Positions 16,623 to 25,580 of a stretch of 64,000 nucleotides of DNA are shown one piece after another. Each line of letters opens with the position of its first letter. Positions within the stretch are counted from its first letter, which is position 1. The DNA lies in NCBI RefSeq assembly GCF_006491645.1, contig NZ_VDCZ01000004.1, positions 1 through 64,000 on the forward strand, given 5' to 3'. The notes under the pieces were generated by a model. The model made no database searches. It had not been told where the DNA came from and was given only the letters and a program-made list of their open reading frames with translations. The DNA comes from Flavobacterium profundi (lineage in GTDB: Bacteria; Bacteroidota; Bacteroidia; Flavobacteriales; Flavobacteriaceae). Made by a program: the position numbers and the translations under genes.

Positions 16623-16853
16623 ATGTCAAAAGAGAAAAAAGGAATTTATACCGGAAAAATTGAGCAAGATGAAAAAGGGAATTTTTTCTGTGGGGAATAT
16701 TTATTAGATTATAAATATACAACAGCTAAGTTTGCCATTGGAGATGAAATCACGATTAAATCCGTAATTGAAAACCCAAGTGATATTAGTTATGATCAAT
16801 ATCCCAAAAAATCGAAAGATTTCTTTTTAGCTAACGATAAGCCTGCTAAATAA
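16623..16853 (+). CDS. Hypothetical small conserved-type protein
   Basis: 76 residues, starting MSKEKKGIYTGKIEQDEKGNF, with a predicted small beta-barrel pattern (short strands, then GDEITIKSVIENP). No recognised family. It lies 45 nt upstream of the dGTPase gene on the same strand. The stretch between them has a run of imperfect TTCTAA/TTCAAAT units (16859-16895). Confidence 0.6.
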   Translation: MSKEKKGIYTGKIEQDEKGNFFCGEYLLDYKYTTAKFAIGDEITIKSVIENPSDISYDQYPKKSKDFFLANDKPAK

Positions 16854-16897
16854 TGTATTCCAACTTCTAAATTCTAACTTCAAATTTCTAATTTCAA

Positions 16898-18241
16898 ATG
16901 ATGCACTGGGAACAATTACTTTCATTAAAAAGACAAGGTGATACAGCAAAAAGACTACGAAAAGACCAAGACGATACGCGTTTGGGTTTTGAAGTCGATT
17001 ACGATCGTATTATTTTTTCAGCTGCTTTTAGAAGTTTGCAAGATAAAACCCAAGTCATTCCACTTTCCAAAACTGATTTTGTGCACAATCGATTAACTCA
17101 TAGTTTGGAAGTTTCCGTTGTAGGAAGATCTTTAGGTCGCTTGGTCGGGAAACAAGTGTTAGAAAAACACGGCTATTTGAAGGAATTGGGGTATCAAATG
17201 AACGATTTTGGAGCCATTGTAGCCGCTGCAGCTTTGGCACACGATATTGGCAATCCACCTTTTGGACATTCAGGAGAAAAAGCCATTGGAGAATATTTTA
17301 AAACAGGAAACGGTTTGCGTTTTAAAGCGCAACTATCCGATAAAGAATGGCAAGATTTAATCGATTTTGAAGGAAATGCGAATGGTTTTTCGGTTTTAGC
17401 TACTTCTAGAGAAGGTATTGAAGGTTCGTTGCGCATTTCCTATGCTACTTTAGGTGCTTTTATGAAATACCCAAAGGAAAGTTTGCCCAAAAAACCCACC
17501 TCAAAAATATGCGATAAGAAATATGGCTTTTTTCAACAAGATAAAGCTTTCTTTACCGATGTTGCTCAAGAATTAGGGCTTATAGCTAATAAATCAGGTG
17601 ATGATATTGGTTATGAACGTCATCCTTTGGCTTATTTGGTAGAAGCAGCCGATGATATTTGTTACACGATTATCGATTTTGAAGACGGTATCAATTTGGG
17701 TTTAATTCAGGAAGAATTTGCTTTGGAATACCTAATCAAATTGGTTAAAAATGGCATCGATACGAATAAATACCATCAATTGACTACCAAAGAAGATCGT
17801 ATTAGTTATTTGAGAGCCTTAGCAATTGGAAGTTTAATTAATGATGCGGTGAAAGTCTTTATGGACAATGAAGAAGCCATTTTAAATGGTGATTTTCCGT
17901 ATTCTTTGATGGACAAAAGTCAGTATATCGCTCAAATGAAAGACATTATTAATATTAGTATTAAAAATGTGTACCAATGTCGTGAAGTGGTTCAAAAAGA
18001 AGTCATTGGTTATAAAATTATCAACACCTTATTGGATAAGTTTTGTACAGCTTATCATAATACCATTGATGGTAAAGCCTCAAATTACGACACCATTGTC
18101 TTAAAATTATTACCAGAACGTTTTCTGCATCCTAAAGAAAAAGTGTATGATCAATTGCTGCATATTTGTCATTTTGTTTCTCTTTTAACCGATGGAAAAG
18201 CCCTTCAAACGTATAATATCATTGAGGGAAACCCTAATTAA
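16898..18241 (+). CDS. dgt: Deoxyguanosinetriphosphate triphosphohydrolase (dGTPase)
   Basis: 447 residues of the HD superfamily; hydrolyses dGTP (or other dNTPs) to the nucleoside and triphosphate. The metal site is visible: RLTHSLEVS gives the first His, AHDIGNPPFGHSGE gives the His-Asp pair and a further His, and YLVEAADDICY holds the later Asp. FRSLQDKTQV near residue 50 is a family hallmark. Two ATGs at 16898 and 16901 are equally possible starts. Together with nrdAB and dCMP deaminase it affects dNTP supply. The sensor kinase gene begins 15 nt downstream. Confidence 0.92.
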   Translation: MMHWEQLLSLKRQGDTAKRLRKDQDDTRLGFEVDYDRIIFSAAFRSLQDKTQVIPLSKTDFVHNRLTHSLEVSVVGRSLGRLVGKQVLEKHGYLKELGYQMNDFGAIVAAAALAHDIGNPPFGHSGEKAIGEYFKTGNGLRFKAQLSDKEWQDLIDFEGNANGFSVLATSREGIEGSLRISYATLGAFMKYPKESLPKKPTSKICDKKYGFFQQDKAFFTDVAQELGLIANKSGDDIGYERHPLAYLVEAADDICYTIIDFEDGINLGLIQEEFALEYLIKLVKNGIDTNKYHQLTTKEDRISYLRALAIGSLINDAVKVFMDNEEAILNGDFPYSLMDKSQYIAQMKDIINISIKNVYQCREVVQKEVIGYKIINTLLDKFCTAYHNTIDGKASNYDTIVLKLLPERFLHPKEKVYDQLLHICHFVSLLTDGKALQTYNIIEGNPN

Positions 18242-18256
18242 TACAATTGTAGAAAA

Positions 18257-21082
18257 GTGAGAGGAATAACTTTTTTATTTTTATTTTTCACTTTTCTTTG
18301 GGCAAATGCCCAATATAAAATCACGCAGTATACCACTTCAAATGGTTTGCCTCACGACTTGTGTTATGGTATGATACAAGACCATAAAGGATATCTTTGG
18401 ATTGGTACCGATGATGGATTGGTAAAATACAATGGAAAAGATTTTAAAGTTTTTCAAATTAAGGACGGACTCTTATCAAATTATATTATTGATATTTGCG
18501 AAATAAGTGATTCAACCTTTGCAATTGCAAGTTGGGGTGGAGGAATGCAACTACTCCAAAAAGACAAAATACTTCCAAATAAAACTCATCAAAAATCTAA
18601 AATTAATAAAATTGCAAACTTGCCGAAATTTCTTTTTGCAAAAGGAACAGGGCATCAATATCATTTTTATTCTAAAAAAAACAATACTTATTCAGAAACT
18701 ATTGTAAGTTATTATTTTGACCAGACACTTATTCCAACAAAGGATAACATTCGTAATAAAACTATAAAACCTCAATTTGATGTTATAGATAATGAAGTTT
18801 ATCTTTTTAATGATGTTTTGTTTTCAAATGAAACCCTAAAAGGGGTTTACAAAGTAAAGGATGTAAATCAAGTAGATAGGGTTTTTCCTTTTTTGAAAGA
18901 TACATTTATAAATGACATAAAAAAAGTAACGGATACCGTTTTTCTTGCAGTTACTCAAAATGAAATTCTTTTTTTTTCGGATCAGAAAATTCTAGAAAAA
19001 AAAATACTTCCTTTTCAAAATAGTACTATAAGGAAAGCTACTGTAAAAGGAAATAGAATTGTTTTAGTGGTGCAGGATAACCAAGACAAATCAGAAGAAG
19101 TAATCATTTGGAATAGAGAATTTAATTCTTTTTTTTATGTTGATAAGAAACAATTGGGTAGTAAACAAATTAGTGATATTTTAATTGATAAAGATGAAAA
19201 TATTTGGATTAGTGTATATGGTTCTGGTGTTTTTAAGTTAACACAAGAAAAGCAATTTCAAATTACCAATGATTTGCAAAATAATAATGTATATGATGTT
19301 GTAAGCCTTAATACCAGACTGTTTTTCTTAACATCGAGTAAAATTATTGGCTATGATACCAAGAAGCAAATCAAAGATTCATTGTTATACGAAGAATCGC
19401 TTTGGAAATTTGATTATGTAGTAAAAGACACTCTTTTTATACATACTAAGGAAAAATCAAAAAGCGGAAGTGTTAGGAAACTATGGGATATATTTGTTAA
19501 AACTTCAAATAATGAACATTTGGTCTTTCAAGATAGAACACTCTCTATTCGTTATGGTGATAATACTATTGTGGTTCAAAAAGAAGATAAAAGCATTAAA
19601 TTTATTTCAGAAGGTACCATTAGAAAAGTTGTTAAAAAAAAGGATAAGATATATTCTTGTACCAATAAAGGTCTGTTTGTTTACAACTTAAATACCTTAC
19701 AATTAGAAAAAACTTATAACACAGCTATAGGTATTTTAAATGATGATATTCGGGATATTGCAATCGATGCCTCTAAAATTTATATCGCTACTATAAATGG
19801 ATTAAGCATTGTTGAAAAAGATAGGGTAATCAATTATAATGAAAATATTGGTTTATTGTCATTAAATATTAATTGTTTGTTATTGGATCACCATGGCGTA
19901 CTATGGTTAGGTACTCAAAAAGGTTTTTCAGTATTTAAAAAGGAATCTTTCTATAGTTTTTATAAAAACTCAAAAGAGAATTCATCCTATATTCAAAAAA
20001 TTGTAGAAGACAAAAAGCAACAAATTTGGTTGGTGGGTAATAATGGAAGTATGAAAATAAATAATAAAATTCCTTTTTCCCCTGTCTCTAGTCCCGTTTT
20101 AGATATTGATAAAAAAGAAAATAAATTTTCGGTAGACGTCATTTCATTCGATGATTTTGAAGTTGTAACAGAATATAAGATTAATAAAAATCAATGGGAA
20201 ATTTTACAAGCTGATATTTTAGATTTGACGAAGTTTCAATACGGTCAATACGAAGTTACTTTTAGAACTAGGAGTACCAATAGTAATTGGAATTTTTCAA
20301 AAAAATATACGGTTGAAAATAGTGCTCCTTGGTACAAACAATGGTGGAGTTATACCCTAGTAACTCTTTTTATATCTAGCTTACTTACTTTGATATTTTA
20401 TTTTAGATTCAAACATATAAAAGAGCGTAATGAATTATTAAGAGAAACCATTGCTTATAATGAGAATTTACAAAAGGAACTTAGTGAAGTAAGAGAAAAT
20501 GTAGCTCAAGATTTTCATGATGAATTAGGTAATAAATTAGCAGGAATAACCGTTTTATCAGGAATGATGATAGAAGATGAAGCTTTTAAAAATTCAATTT
20601 GGTACAAACAATTGTTTCGAATCAATAAAGATGCTCAGGATTTGTATTTTGGAATTAAAGATTTCATTTGGAGTATTGATAGTAAAAATGACGATTTGAA
20701 TGAATTGATTTATTATCTTAAAGATTTTGGAGAAGAACTTTTTTCATCTACCATGACTCAATTTAATAGTCAAATTGATGTTCAAGAACTACCTGTAAAA
20801 TTACCTTATTATTGGTCCAGACAATTGCTTCTCCTTTTTAAAGAAGCAATGACGAATAGTTTTAAATATGCAGAAGCCACAATTTGTCTTTTTGAAGTTA
20901 AATACACTAAAGAGCAAATTGTAATTATCTTTTCAGATAATGGAAAAGGCTTTGACATTGATAATTTAAAACGTAAAAACGGATTAATTAACATGGAGAA
21001 AAGAGCCTCAAAAATTCATGGAAAATTAGAAATAGATGGAAGTAAAGGAACAAAAATAAAATTTATCGGTCATCTTTTGTAA
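18257..21082 (+). CDS. Two-component sensor histidine kinase with beta-propeller sensor
   Basis: 941 residues. A signal peptide (about 1-19, ending ANAQ) precedes a periplasmic beta-propeller of reg_prop repeats (for example GYLWIGTDDGLVKYNG near residue 48 and GVLWLGTQKGFSVF near 555), then a Y_Y_Y-type domain, one membrane segment (about 698-717), a coiled coil, a HisKA_3 dimerisation domain with phospho-acceptor His754 (QDFHDELGNKL) and a HATPase_c domain (SDNGKGFDI, then KNGLINMEKRA). This HisKA_3 class pairs with LuxR/NarL regulators. The start is GTG. The likely partner is the regulator at 25581, with three secreted-protein genes in between. Confidence 0.9.
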   Translation: MRGITFLFLFFTFLWANAQYKITQYTTSNGLPHDLCYGMIQDHKGYLWIGTDDGLVKYNGKDFKVFQIKDGLLSNYIIDICEISDSTFAIASWGGGMQLLQKDKILPNKTHQKSKINKIANLPKFLFAKGTGHQYHFYSKKNNTYSETIVSYYFDQTLIPTKDNIRNKTIKPQFDVIDNEVYLFNDVLFSNETLKGVYKVKDVNQVDRVFPFLKDTFINDIKKVTDTVFLAVTQNEILFFSDQKILEKKILPFQNSTIRKATVKGNRIVLVVQDNQDKSEEVIIWNREFNSFFYVDKKQLGSKQISDILIDKDENIWISVYGSGVFKLTQEKQFQITNDLQNNNVYDVVSLNTRLFFLTSSKIIGYDTKKQIKDSLLYEESLWKFDYVVKDTLFIHTKEKSKSGSVRKLWDIFVKTSNNEHLVFQDRTLSIRYGDNTIVVQKEDKSIKFISEGTIRKVVKKKDKIYSCTNKGLFVYNLNTLQLEKTYNTAIGILNDDIRDIAIDASKIYIATINGLSIVEKDRVINYNENIGLLSLNINCLLLDHHGVLWLGTQKGFSVFKKESFYSFYKNSKENSSYIQKIVEDKKQQIWLVGNNGSMKINNKIPFSPVSSPVLDIDKKENKFSVDVISFDDFEVVTEYKINKNQWEILQADILDLTKFQYGQYEVTFRTRSTNSNWNFSKKYTVENSAPWYKQWWSYTLVTLFISSLLTLIFYFRFKHIKERNELLRETIAYNENLQKELSEVRENVAQDFHDELGNKLAGITVLSGMMIEDEAFKNSIWYKQLFRINKDAQDLYFGIKDFIWSIDSKNDDLNELIYYLKDFGEELFSSTMTQFNSQIDVQELPVKLPYYWSRQLLLLFKEAMTNSFKYAEATICLFEVKYTKEQIVIIFSDNGKGFDIDNLKRKNGLINMEKRASKIHGKLEIDGSKGTKIKFIGHLL

Positions 21083-21110
21083 TTAATAAGGTTTTATTCA
21101 GGTATAGAAA

Positions 21111-21131
21111 TTTCACCCTTTTAGGGTGAAA
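21111..21131. promoter_or_regulatory. Hairpin operator 1 (TTTCACCC-N5-GGGTGAAA)
   Basis: Perfect 8-bp inverted repeat around TTTTA. It ends exactly 20 nt before GAATTTTG (21152-21159), the -7 box of the downstream gene. The same layout occurs at 22508-22526 and 24192-24208, so this is a shared cis element overlapping the -33 region. Confidence 0.75.
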
Positions 21132-21182
21132 AGTAGTGGTGTTAAATTTAGGAATTTTGCTGAAAATTTAATTCACATCAAA

Positions 21183-22457
21183 ATGAAAAAAACACTACTC
21201 CTTTTAATCTTATTTTTCTCAAGCTACATTCGTGCACAAAACGTAAATATTCCAGATGCGAATTTTAAAAATGCATTATTAGATCATGGTGTTACAATTA
21301 CAGGAGAAGGTGTTTCAAAAATAGACATAAATGATGACGGAGAAATACAAGTTACTGAAGCAACAGCTTATGCTGGGACTATAAATGTTGTCGCAAAAAA
21401 TATTTCAGATTTATCGGGTATTGAAGCTTTTATAAATGTAACAGAATTATGGTGTTCTCAAAATCAACTGACAGCCTTAAATCTAACCCAAAATACAGCT
21501 TTAGTTAAATTGAGCTGTTTTTTAAATCAGTTAGCAACTTTAAACCTGTCACAAAACACTCAGTTAGAGTTTTTGGGTTGTAGTCACAATCAATTGACTA
21601 ATTTAGATCTAAGTCAGAATACGGTTTTAAATGACCTGAGTTGTTTTTCAAATCAATTGACCAGTTTAAACATAACAAATAATACTTTGTTAACCAGTTT
21701 GAATTGTGCTTTAAATGCATTAACTACTCTAAATATTAATCAAAATGTAAATCTCACTCACCTAAGTTGCAGTGATAATCAAATTACTAATTTAGACATT
21801 ACAGCTAATACGGTTTTAGAATACTTAATTTGTAGTTCTAACCAATTGACAAGCTTGGATTGTTCAAACAATCCTCTTTTGAAAGGCATTTATTGTGAAA
21901 GAAACCATTTGAATTCGTTAAATATTAGTCAAAATACAGCATTGGAAACATTCTGGTGCTATTCAAATTCATTGACTAGTTTAGATGTTAGTCAGAATAC
22001 TGTATTGAAAAATTTTTGGTGTTATTCTAATAATTTGTTCAATTTAAATTTAGCAAATGGTAATAACAATCTTCTTATTTATCTGAATGCTACGGATAAC
22101 CCAAATTTATCGTGTATTCAAATAGATAATGGTTTCACAATACCGTCATCAGATTGGGAAAAAGACGCAACCGCTTCTTATAATACATATTGTGCTTTAA
22201 GTACAGACGATTTTGAATTTTCAAAACAATTTACAGTATATCCAAACCCAGTAAAAGATGTATTAAATATTCAAAATAATGAAGGAATTACTGTAAAAAA
22301 ATATACAATTCTAGATGTAAACGGTAGAATTTTAATCAACCAATCAAAAGAAATTCAAAATAATTCTATCAATTTTTCCAGTTTATCTAATGGGACTTAT
22401 TTTATCCAAATAGAAACTGAAAAAGGATTGGTAACCAAAAAAATTATAAAAGAATAA
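21183..22457 (+). CDS. T9SS-secreted leucine-rich repeat protein
   Basis: 424 residues. A signal peptide (about 1-19, ending YIRAQ) is followed by an N-terminal cap (NVNIPDANFKNALLDHG), then about ten LRR units of 21 residues (pattern L-x-C-x-x-N-x-L-T-x-L-x-L-S-Q-N-T-x-L-x-x) with a Cys at a fixed place, and a C-terminal type A T9SS sorting domain (about 350-424, from VYPNPVKD to KKIIKE). It is expected to be exported by the type IX system and probably attached to the surface, perhaps for adhesion. An in-frame ATG at 21126 would place 19 residues before the signal peptide and cover the operator, so 21183 is used. Confidence 0.85.
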   Translation: MKKTLLLLILFFSSYIRAQNVNIPDANFKNALLDHGVTITGEGVSKIDINDDGEIQVTEATAYAGTINVVAKNISDLSGIEAFINVTELWCSQNQLTALNLTQNTALVKLSCFLNQLATLNLSQNTQLEFLGCSHNQLTNLDLSQNTVLNDLSCFSNQLTSLNITNNTLLTSLNCALNALTTLNINQNVNLTHLSCSDNQITNLDITANTVLEYLICSSNQLTSLDCSNNPLLKGIYCERNHLNSLNISQNTALETFWCYSNSLTSLDVSQNTVLKNFWCYSNNLFNLNLANGNNNLLIYLNATDNPNLSCIQIDNGFTIPSSDWEKDATASYNTYCALSTDDFEFSKQFTVYPNPVKDVLNIQNNEGITVKKYTILDVNGRILINQSKEIQNNSINFSSLSNGTYFIQIETEKGLVTKKIIKE

Positions 22458-22473
22458 GCAATTTCAAATTTTA

Positions 22474-22499
22474 AAAGCCGTTTTTAAAACGGTTTTTTT
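22474..22499 (+). terminator. Terminator after LRR gene 1
   Basis: CCGTTTT / AAAACGG inverted repeat followed by seven Ts. A decayed copy of this same terminator lies near 24157-24182. Confidence 0.7.
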
Positions 22500-22507
22500 G
22501 TGAAAAA

Positions 22508-22526
22508 TTCACCCTTTTCGGGTGAA
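22508..22526. promoter_or_regulatory. Hairpin operator 2 (TTCACCC-N5-GGGTGAA)
   Basis: Second copy of the repeated element, loop TTTTC. The aligned right edge (22527) is again exactly 20 nt from the -7 box GAATTTTG at 22548-22555. The following bases AAAGTCGTTGTTG also resemble those of copy 1. Confidence 0.75.
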
Positions 22527-22576
22527 AGTCGTTGTTGATTAATTGTAGAATTTTGTATCCAATAAAATTTTACAAT

Positions 22577-24034
22577 ATGAAAAAAACAGTACTTTTTTTA
22601 ATTTTAAACTTTGGATTTGTAACTGCAAATGCACAAACATTAATTGGAAATTCTATTAATGGTAGTTTTGGTGAAGAATTAAGTTTTGATATTGCGATTA
22701 AGGATAATGGTGATAGATTGATATTTGGATCACCAAACTACCCAAATAATAATAATGGAATAGTTAAAGAGTATTCACGAGGAAACAACAATTGGTATCT
22801 TACCAATGTAATAGACAATGACCCAGTAGAAGCTTCTCGATTTGGAACTAGTTTAAGTATTTCAAACAATGGGAATAGAGTTGCTGTTGGAGCTCCATTT
22901 AGTGGATTTTTTCAGCCATTTGGTATTGGCAAAGTATATGTTTATGATTATAATGTTGCTACTTCAGAATGGCAACAAGTAGGAAATGTTATTGAGGGTA
23001 TAAACACAACAGATCTTTTTGGTGGGAAAGTCTCATTAAGTGCTGATGGAAATCGTTTGGCTATCTCTGGATATTTAGCAGATGTAAACGGAATAACCAA
23101 CTCTGGATTAGTAAGGGTTTTTCAATTTAATTCTTCTAATTCCCAATGGGAACAAATGGGAAATGATTTTTATGATAATGAAAGTGGTAAAGATTTTGGT
23201 TATCGTTCTTGTGTGCTTAGTAAAGATGGAAGTACTCTTGTTATTGGTATTCCTGGTAAATCTTCTAACCAAGGTGAAACAATAGTATATAGATGGTACG
23301 AAAGTGGGTCTTTTTGGGGTCAGGTAGGTGCAACATTAATGGGTGATAATACTACTGAAAGATTTGGATCTAGTGTAGTTGTTAATCATGATGGAACTTT
23401 ATTAACCATTGGCAGTGTTAGTGCAAGCGTAAATAATGTAAATAATGTCGGTAGAGTAAGAACTTTTAGGTTGGTTTCTGGATCATGGGTGGAGTTTTCA
23501 ACTTCTTTATATGGAGAAAATGAAAGCAATTATTTTGGTGGCAATTTAGCAATGTCAGATGATGGAACTGTATTGGCTGTAGCCGCGGTTGGATGGGAAA
23601 GTTCTCAAGGAAGAGTATATGTGTATTCTTTAGTAGGAAACGAATGGGTTCAAAAGACTTCCTTTAATGGGACTTCTCATTCTCGTTTAGGAGATGCACT
23701 TTCATTAACTTCTGATGGGAATAGAATAGCATTAGGTAGTAAGCCAAATGGTGGTTATAGGGTTATGTTATATGATATTGCTAACGTATTAAACGCAAAT
23801 CAGTTTGTTACTGAAAACACAAAAATTTATCCAAACCCCGCTAAAGAAAACATAAGTGTGTCTTTAAATAGTTCATTAGAATTTATAAACTCTAGAATTT
23901 ATAATGCAATGGGACAACTTGTCACAGAATCCAATTCAAAAGTAATTAATGTGCAGCATCTTTCAAAGGGGCTGTATTTTATAGAAGTTCAAACGAATAA
24001 AGGTAAAGGCGTTCAGAAATTTATAAAAGAATAA
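22577..24034 (+). CDS. T9SS-secreted beta-propeller (FG-GAP-like) protein
   Basis: 485 residues. Signal peptide about 1-20 (ending TANAQ). Residues about 25-400 carry seven or so repeats built on L-S-x-D-G-x-x-L-x-I-G-x-P (LSADGNRLAISG, LSKDGSTLVIGIPG, NHDGTLLTIGS, MSDDGTVLAVAA, TSDGNRIALGS), a propeller of the integrin-like or WD40-like kind. The C-terminus (about 415-485, IYPNPAKENISV to QKFIKE) is a type A T9SS sorting tail. Start chosen at 22577 because an upstream ATG at 22532 would extend over the promoter. Function: secreted or surface protein; ligand unknown. Second of three genes with the same operator. Confidence 0.83.
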   Translation: MKKTVLFLILNFGFVTANAQTLIGNSINGSFGEELSFDIAIKDNGDRLIFGSPNYPNNNNGIVKEYSRGNNNWYLTNVIDNDPVEASRFGTSLSISNNGNRVAVGAPFSGFFQPFGIGKVYVYDYNVATSEWQQVGNVIEGINTTDLFGGKVSLSADGNRLAISGYLADVNGITNSGLVRVFQFNSSNSQWEQMGNDFYDNESGKDFGYRSCVLSKDGSTLVIGIPGKSSNQGETIVYRWYESGSFWGQVGATLMGDNTTERFGSSVVVNHDGTLLTIGSVSASVNNVNNVGRVRTFRLVSGSWVEFSTSLYGENESNYFGGNLAMSDDGTVLAVAAVGWESSQGRVYVYSLVGNEWVQKTSFNGTSHSRLGDALSLTSDGNRIALGSKPNGGYRVMLYDIANVLNANQFVTENTKIYPNPAKENISVSLNSSLEFINSRIYNAMGQLVTESNSKVINVQHLSKGLYFIEVQTNKGKGVQKFIKE

Positions 24035-24116
24035 AACACGTAGCGTTTAGCTAATAAATTACTTCTTATATATCGAGATGTTTTTATATTAAATCAATTT
24101 AGAAACCTAAAAAGAA

Positions 24117-24143
24117 TTGATAACTAAAATTATAAAAGAATAA
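24117..24143 (+). pseudogene. Vestigial 3' end of a T9SS/LRR gene
   Basis: Codons TTG-ATA-ACT-AAA-ATT-ATA-AAA-GAA-TAA read L-I-T-K-I-I-K-E-stop, matching the end of the LRR gene 1 (LVTKKIIKE-stop). The similarity runs on through a decayed terminator and into hairpin operator 3 (24117-24210 against about 22431-22527). Nothing upstream in the frame is open, so only the tail is left. Confidence 0.6.
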
Positions 24144-24191
24144 GCAAATTCAATTTTTAAAAGCCATTTTAAACGATTTTTTTATTAAAAA

Positions 24192-24208
24192 TCACCCTTT
24201 TTGGGTGA
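24192..24208. promoter_or_regulatory. Hairpin operator 3 (TCACCC-N5-GGGTGA)
   Basis: Third copy, loop TTTTT. The GGGTGAAA edge ends at 24210, exactly 20 nt before the -7 box GATTTTTG (24231-24238). As in copies 1 and 2, the -7 box is 21-25 nt from the start codon. Confidence 0.75.
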
Positions 24209-24263
24209 AAGCTCGTGTATTTAAAATGGAGATTTTTGCACAAAATAATTATATAAAAATAAA

Positions 24264-25511
24264 ATGAAGAAAAAGTTACTCATTATAACTTTAATTTTAG
24301 CAAACTTAATTTTTGCTCAAAATGTAAATATTCCAGATGTAAATTTTAAAGCATATTTGCTGAATAATTCTGCTATCAATACAAATGGAGATTCCGAAAT
24401 ACAAATTACTGAGGCAAGTGCTTATACAGGATATATGGATTGTTCTAATAGAAATATTTCAGATTTAACAGGAATAGAGGCTTTTACAGCATTTTATTGG
24501 CTTTCCTGTAAAAATAACCAATTAACAAGTTTGGATTTAAGTCAAAATACGGCATTAGAGTATTTGAACTGTGATAGTAATCAGTTAATTAGTTTAGATT
24601 TAGGTCAAAACACGGTATTGGAGTACTTATACTGTTCTTTTAATCAATTAACAAGTTTGGATTTAAGTCAAAATACAGCATTAAAGTATTTGAACTGTTT
24701 TACTAATCAATTAACAAGTTTAGATGTAAGTCAAAATACAGCATTAGAGTATTTTGATTGTAAATACAATCAATTAACTAGTTTAGATTTGAGTCAAAAT
24801 ACAGCATTGATTGAAGTTTACTGTCTTAATAATCAATTAACTAGTTTAAATGTAAGCCAAAGTACAGCATTAACTAAACTGTATTGTTATAGTAATCAAT
24901 TGACAAGTTTGGATGTAAGTCAGAACTCAATGATAAATGTGCTTTCCTGTTACGGTAATTTATTAACTAATTTAGATGTAAGTCAAAATACATTACTAAC
25001 TCAACTTTACTGTCATTATAATCAATTCACAAGTTTAGATGTAAGTCAAAACACAGTGTTAAATGTGCTTTATTGTCAAGATAGCCAATTAACTAGTTTA
25101 AATGTAGCTAATGGTAATAACCAAAATATGACTAATGACAATTTTCGTGTTTACCTTAACCCGAATTTAACATGCATTCAAGTAGATAATGAAGCTTATA
25201 GTACTACAAATTGGTTAAATAAAGATGCTACTGCGTCCTATAGTACAACTTGTGCTTTAAAAGCTAATGATTTTGACCTTTCTGAACAAATTACTGTTTA
25301 CCCTAATCCAGTTAAAAATAGTGTATACGTAAAATTGAATACTCAAGAAACAATTTCAAAAATTCAAGTAGTTACTCTTGATGGAAGAGTCGTTGCCTGT
25401 ATTGAAAATAAAACCAGCATTGCAATTGACACTGTAAATTCAGGTGTGTATTTGCTTAAAATAACCACTAAAGAAGGAAAAACAGCTATTCAAAAAATAA
25501 TCAAAGAATAG
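24264..25511 (+). CDS. T9SS-secreted leucine-rich repeat protein, paralogue of the 21183 gene
   Basis: 415 residues. Signal peptide about 1-18 (ANLIFAQ), the same N-cap (NVNIPDVNFKAYLL), about ten 21-residue LRR units (for example NQLTSLDLSQNTALEYLNC) encoded by 63-bp DNA units with high mutual identity, a closing segment with NLTCIQVDN, and a type A T9SS tail (about 343-415, VYPNPVKN to AIQKIIKE). The DNA repeats are close enough for unit number to change by slippage or recombination. Third gene under the shared operator; the response regulator follows. Confidence 0.85.
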   Translation: MKKKLLIITLILANLIFAQNVNIPDVNFKAYLLNNSAINTNGDSEIQITEASAYTGYMDCSNRNISDLTGIEAFTAFYWLSCKNNQLTSLDLSQNTALEYLNCDSNQLISLDLGQNTVLEYLYCSFNQLTSLDLSQNTALKYLNCFTNQLTSLDVSQNTALEYFDCKYNQLTSLDLSQNTALIEVYCLNNQLTSLNVSQSTALTKLYCYSNQLTSLDVSQNSMINVLSCYGNLLTNLDVSQNTLLTQLYCHYNQFTSLDVSQNTVLNVLYCQDSQLTSLNVANGNNQNMTNDNFRVYLNPNLTCIQVDNEAYSTTNWLNKDATASYSTTCALKANDFDLSEQITVYPNPVKNSVYVKLNTQETISKIQVVTLDGRVVACIENKTSIAIDTVNSGVYLLKITTKEGKTAIQKIIKE

Positions 25512-25527
25512 TTTGCTAGATTTGTTA

Positions 25528-25535
25528 TAGATTTG
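25528..25535 (+). promoter_or_regulatory. Promoter -7 boxes for the response regulator
   Basis: TAGATTTG occurs twice, at 25517-25524 and 25528-25535, each a perfect TAnnTTTG. A hairpin (AAAGCCATAATT / AATTATGGCTTT, 25541-25566) follows and would lie in the leader or act as the terminator of the LRR gene. Confidence 0.5.
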
Positions 25536-25540
25536 TTTTA

Positions 25541-25566
25541 AAAGCCATAATTAAATTATGGCTTTT
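25541..25566 (+). terminator. Hairpin between LRR gene 2 and the response regulator
   Basis: AAAGCCATAATT and AATTATGGCTTT form a 12-bp stem with a 1-2 nt centre, followed by a weak T-rich stretch and the ATG at 25581. Likely a terminator for the LRR gene, perhaps partial. Confidence 0.55.
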
Positions 25567-25580
25567 AGTAATTTTTAAAT

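Noticed and set aside
24480..25110. CRISPR-like array of regular repeats of 63 bp
   Set aside because: The units are in frame, code for leucine-rich repeats and have no unique spacers.
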